From Chloroflexota bacterium (GTDB taxonomy: Bacteria; Chloroflexota; Anaerolineae; Anaerolineales; Villigracilaceae), in the NCBI GenBank assembly GCA_021796315.1, contig JAJYOH010000313.1, positions 1 through 7,078 on the forward strand: a stretch of DNA of 7,078 nt. Direction: 5' to 3'. Positions within the stretch are counted from its first letter, which is position 1, and each line of letters starts with the position of its first letter. The notes under the pieces are model-generated. The model did not search any database. It saw only the letters and a program-made list of their open reading frames with translations, and was not told where the DNA came from. The position numbers and the translations under genes are program-made. Below, piece after piece: positions 5,359-7,078 of this stretch.

Positions 5359-6560
5359 TGATTTTCTCCCAAAGATTGAGATACAACATCTAACTTCATT
5401 TGGATGCGTCCCAGCCAGCGGTTCTCTTGAACAATCTCAATCGTAATATCGTTGTGTCCGACGTTTTCTGGAGTGATCAAAAAATGACAGGGCTGGGGGC
5501 ATTCGGTTGATAAGGGAATATCCCAATATCTTTCGGTCTCAGGTTTTATTTTTATTCCTTTAGCATGAACGGACAGACGCAATCTAATCTTTCCTTTTTT
5601 ACTACCTTGCAACGCAAGATTGATCCCCACTGCATTCTCGGAAGGATTATCCTGAACTGACAAATTGATATGATAGGTTTGTCCAACAATCCCTTTGGTA
5701 ATAACTTGTTCTAGCTGGTTGGGGTAATTTATCTGTGCTGAAACATATTTCCTCGAGCCATTTGCTAGCGCCTCATGAAGCATGTCTCGTAAATCCCCAT
5801 CATTTAATTGCCCGTCAGGCATAGCCAGCACGGTGAGGACGGGATGTTCGCGCATCGCGTCCATAATTTTGCCAACATCATGTGACGTAATAATAATAAT
5901 TTTTCCTTTTGGAGATAAACGCTGTAATTTTTCAAATACAATATCTGTTGTTAGCGATTCATCCACAAGCGTCAAGGCATAATCTCTGTCTGTGGTATAG
6001 GGCGGGTATTCCAGCTTTTCAGCGTTTTCCAAAGCCGTAACTTGATAACCATCTTTTCGCAAGGCATCTTCTAATTTTGAGCGCCGGTCCGAGTCAGACT
6101 CAAGTACAAGGACTTTATAGGGAATATCTGCGAATCCGTTTGGTCGCTTCTCCTCAACATCCTCAGCCGCACGATGGACAATTGCTTGAAATTCAGTGAT
6201 ATTAAATGACGAGCCGTCAGAAGGCCGTTTCTCAAGATAGTCGTATGCGTCGAGAGCAGACAATGCGCGCTTTGCAGTGCCAAGAGTGGCATAACCGGTA
6301 ACCACAATGGTTCTAGTTTCATCGCCGCGCTTGTTCAAGTATTCAATTAATTTCAAACCATCTTCGTTTCCCACCTCTTCGTCTATGAGACGTATATCAG
6401 TTACCACTACATGAAAAGGAGGGTTTTGATTTTGAATCGCTTTTAGAGCGCCTTCATAATCTTTGGCGCTTGTTACATAAAATTCATCGCTAAGGAGTTC
6501 AACCAGCAATTCGCGCCAGTTGGCTTGATCATCTATTACTAAGACTGAATATTTCTTCAT
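5331..6560 (-). CDS. Double-receiver protein with C-terminal beta-sandwich-like domain
   Basis: A 409-aa protein. Residues 3-~135 are a canonical receiver with D10-D11, phospho-acceptor D55, T88 and K110, about two-thirds identical to the receiver of the next gene. Residues ~147-265 look like a second receiver (YKVLVLESDSDRR; LTLVDES with D199; IIIITSHD) that is degenerate: one of the acidic pair is replaced by Ser and the conserved Lys position reads PD in VLAMPDGQ. Residues ~275-395 have alternating hydrophobic strands (YHINLSVQDN, KIRLRLSVHAKGIKI, NDITIEIVQENRWLGRIQMKL), typical of a beta-sandwich adaptor like those attached to CHAT-protease systems. No DNA-binding or enzymatic output domain is present. 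It starts 18 nt after the kinase stop, without a clear Shine-Dalgarno, and overlaps the CHAT gene by 28 bp. Inferred role: phosphorylation-dependent adaptor or scaffold, or a phosphate sink. The exact family of the tail is unknown to me. Confidence 0.8.
   Translation of the reverse strand: MKKYSVLVIDDQANWRELLVELLSDEFYVTSAKDYEGALKAIQNQNPPFHVVVTDIRLIDEEVGNEDGLKLIEYLNKRGDETRTIVVTGYATLGTAKRALSALDAYDYLEKRPSDGSSFNITEFQAIVHRAAEDVEEKRPNGFADIPYKVLVLESDSDRRSKLEDALRKDGYQVTALENAEKLEYPPYTTDRDYALTLVDESLTTDIVFEKLQRLSPKGKIIIITSHDVGKIMDAMREHPVLTVLAMPDGQLNDGDLRDMLHEALANGSRKYVSAQINYPNQLEQVITKGIVGQTYHINLSVQDNPSENAVGINLALQGSKKGKIRLRLSVHAKGIKIKPETERYWDIPLSTECPQPCHFLITPENVGHNDITIEIVQENRWLGRIQMKLDVVSQSLGENQWMRKDIPF
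5365..5370 (-). promoter_or_regulatory. Ribosome binding site of the CHAT fusion gene, inside the upstream gene
   Basis: GGGAGA on the minus strand sits 6 nt before the ATG at 5358 and within the last codons of the 409-aa gene. It supports the start MDEKRYSVLVVDD and implies that ribosomes finishing the upstream gene can reinitiate here. Confidence 0.7.
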
Positions 6561-6578
6561 AATATTTATCGCGTGCTG

Positions 6579-7078
6579 TCACGAATTGGTGTCGGCAGGA
6601 ATACGAACGGTAAAAATTGAGCCTTTACCTAATTCACTCTGAACATCAATATCTCCGCCGTAACGTCTAATGAACGTTCGATCCCTCCAAAGTCCAAATC
6701 CTAATCCTTTTTCTCCTTTGGTTGTATAAAACAAGTCGAAGATCTTGGGAAGGTCTGAAGACGGGATACCTTTGCCTGTGTCGGAAACTTCTATTTCAAT
6801 AAAATCTCTTTTTATGAGATCGTCTCCAGCACGGTTTGTTAAACGTGTTTTAATCGTTACGGTTCCTTCTGCCTCAATTGCTTCAACGCCATTCTTGATA
6901 ACGCTGGTTAAAGTATCCAAGAAAGAATTTCTTTCGACCATAATAGGCGGTAAGCTATCGGAAAAATTTCTCAAAATTTCAACTTGGTTTTGTATATTTT
7001 GTTGTGCGCTTTGCGCTCTTGCTATTGCCAGATCGAGCAATTGATACACATCAATCTCTTCTGGCGCTTTTAACTGGG
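6579..7078 (-). CDS. Sensor histidine kinase, C-terminal ATPase part, 5' end beyond the window
   Basis: The frame is open to the right edge, so only the last ~165 residues are visible and a GTG near 7049 should not be taken as the start. The HATPase_c domain is clear: N box in TSVIKNGVEAI, G1 box DTGKGIP, F box KIFDLFYTTK, G2 box GLGFGLW, and the usual ending (RRYGGDIDVQSELGKGSIFTVRIP). The preceding helical stretch (LLDLAIARAQSAQQN) fits the end of a dimerisation region or the helix leading into the ATPase. The phospho-accepting His and the sensor domain lie outside the window. It is first of the three minus-strand genes seen, with an 18-nt gap to the double-receiver protein, and is the obvious phosphodonor for both downstream receivers. 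What it senses cannot be told from this fragment. Confidence 0.88.
   Translation of the reverse strand, partial: QLKAPEEIDVYQLLDLAIARAQSAQQNIQNQVEILRNFSDSLPPIMVERNSFLDTLTSVIKNGVEAIEAEGTVTIKTRLTNRAGDDLIKRDFIEIEVSDTGKGIPSSDLPKIFDLFYTTKGEKGLGFGLWRDRTFIRRYGGDIDVQSELGKGSIFTVRIPADTNS

Noticed and set aside
1..7078. CRISPR array, tRNA, rRNA or complete insertion sequence
   Set aside because: No regularly spaced repeats, tRNA signature loops, rRNA segments, transposase motifs or terminal inverted repeats were seen on either strand.

Overview
The window most resembles a bacterial chromosome of moderate GC content. CHAT-domain signalling proteins, stacked receiver domains and an RCK/RyR membrane protein together suggest Chloroflexota (Anaerolineae-like) or another group rich in such systems. 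This is an inference from gene content; no rRNA or other taxonomic marker is present.

Layout. The left edge (1-136, minus) holds the 5' part of a small unrecognised gene with a good ribosome binding site and a 23-bp imperfect palindrome just upstream. Bases 137-894 contain no convincing protein gene. They do hold a minus-strand promoter-to-terminator unit that could be a ~90-nt small RNA or an attenuated leader. At 895-1631 (plus) lies a decayed AbiE-type toxin-antitoxin locus. Its AbiEi antitoxin frame is intact but has no ATG, GTG or TTG before codon 60, and its AbiEii toxin is cut to about 21 recognisable residues. At 1657-3447 (plus) is a complete 596-aa protein with two predicted membrane helices, RCK/TrkA-N Rossmann domains and a C-terminal RyR domain, and no K+ selectivity filter.

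Convergent to it, with only 9 bp between the stop codons, is a minus-strand operon read from the right edge: (a) the C-terminal part of a sensor histidine kinase; (b) a 409-aa protein with a canonical receiver, a degenerate receiver and a predicted beta-sandwich tail; (c) a 633-aa protein with a canonical receiver, two nucleoside-deoxyribosyltransferase/TIR-like Rossmannoid domains and a CHAT caspase-like peptidase with an intact His-Cys pair. Genes (b) and (c) overlap by 28 bp, and their N-terminal receivers are recent paralogues, about two-thirds identical.

How the parts may work together (inference). The kinase phosphorylates the two sibling receivers. The 409-aa protein may act as an adaptor or competing phosphate acceptor. 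The 633-aa protein would couple phosphorylation, and perhaps a nucleotide ligand, to release of a caspase-like protease. The neighbouring RyR protein may sense a related signal at the membrane. A two-component system wired into a CHAT protease is the most notable content and would fit a stress-response, defence or programmed-death module.
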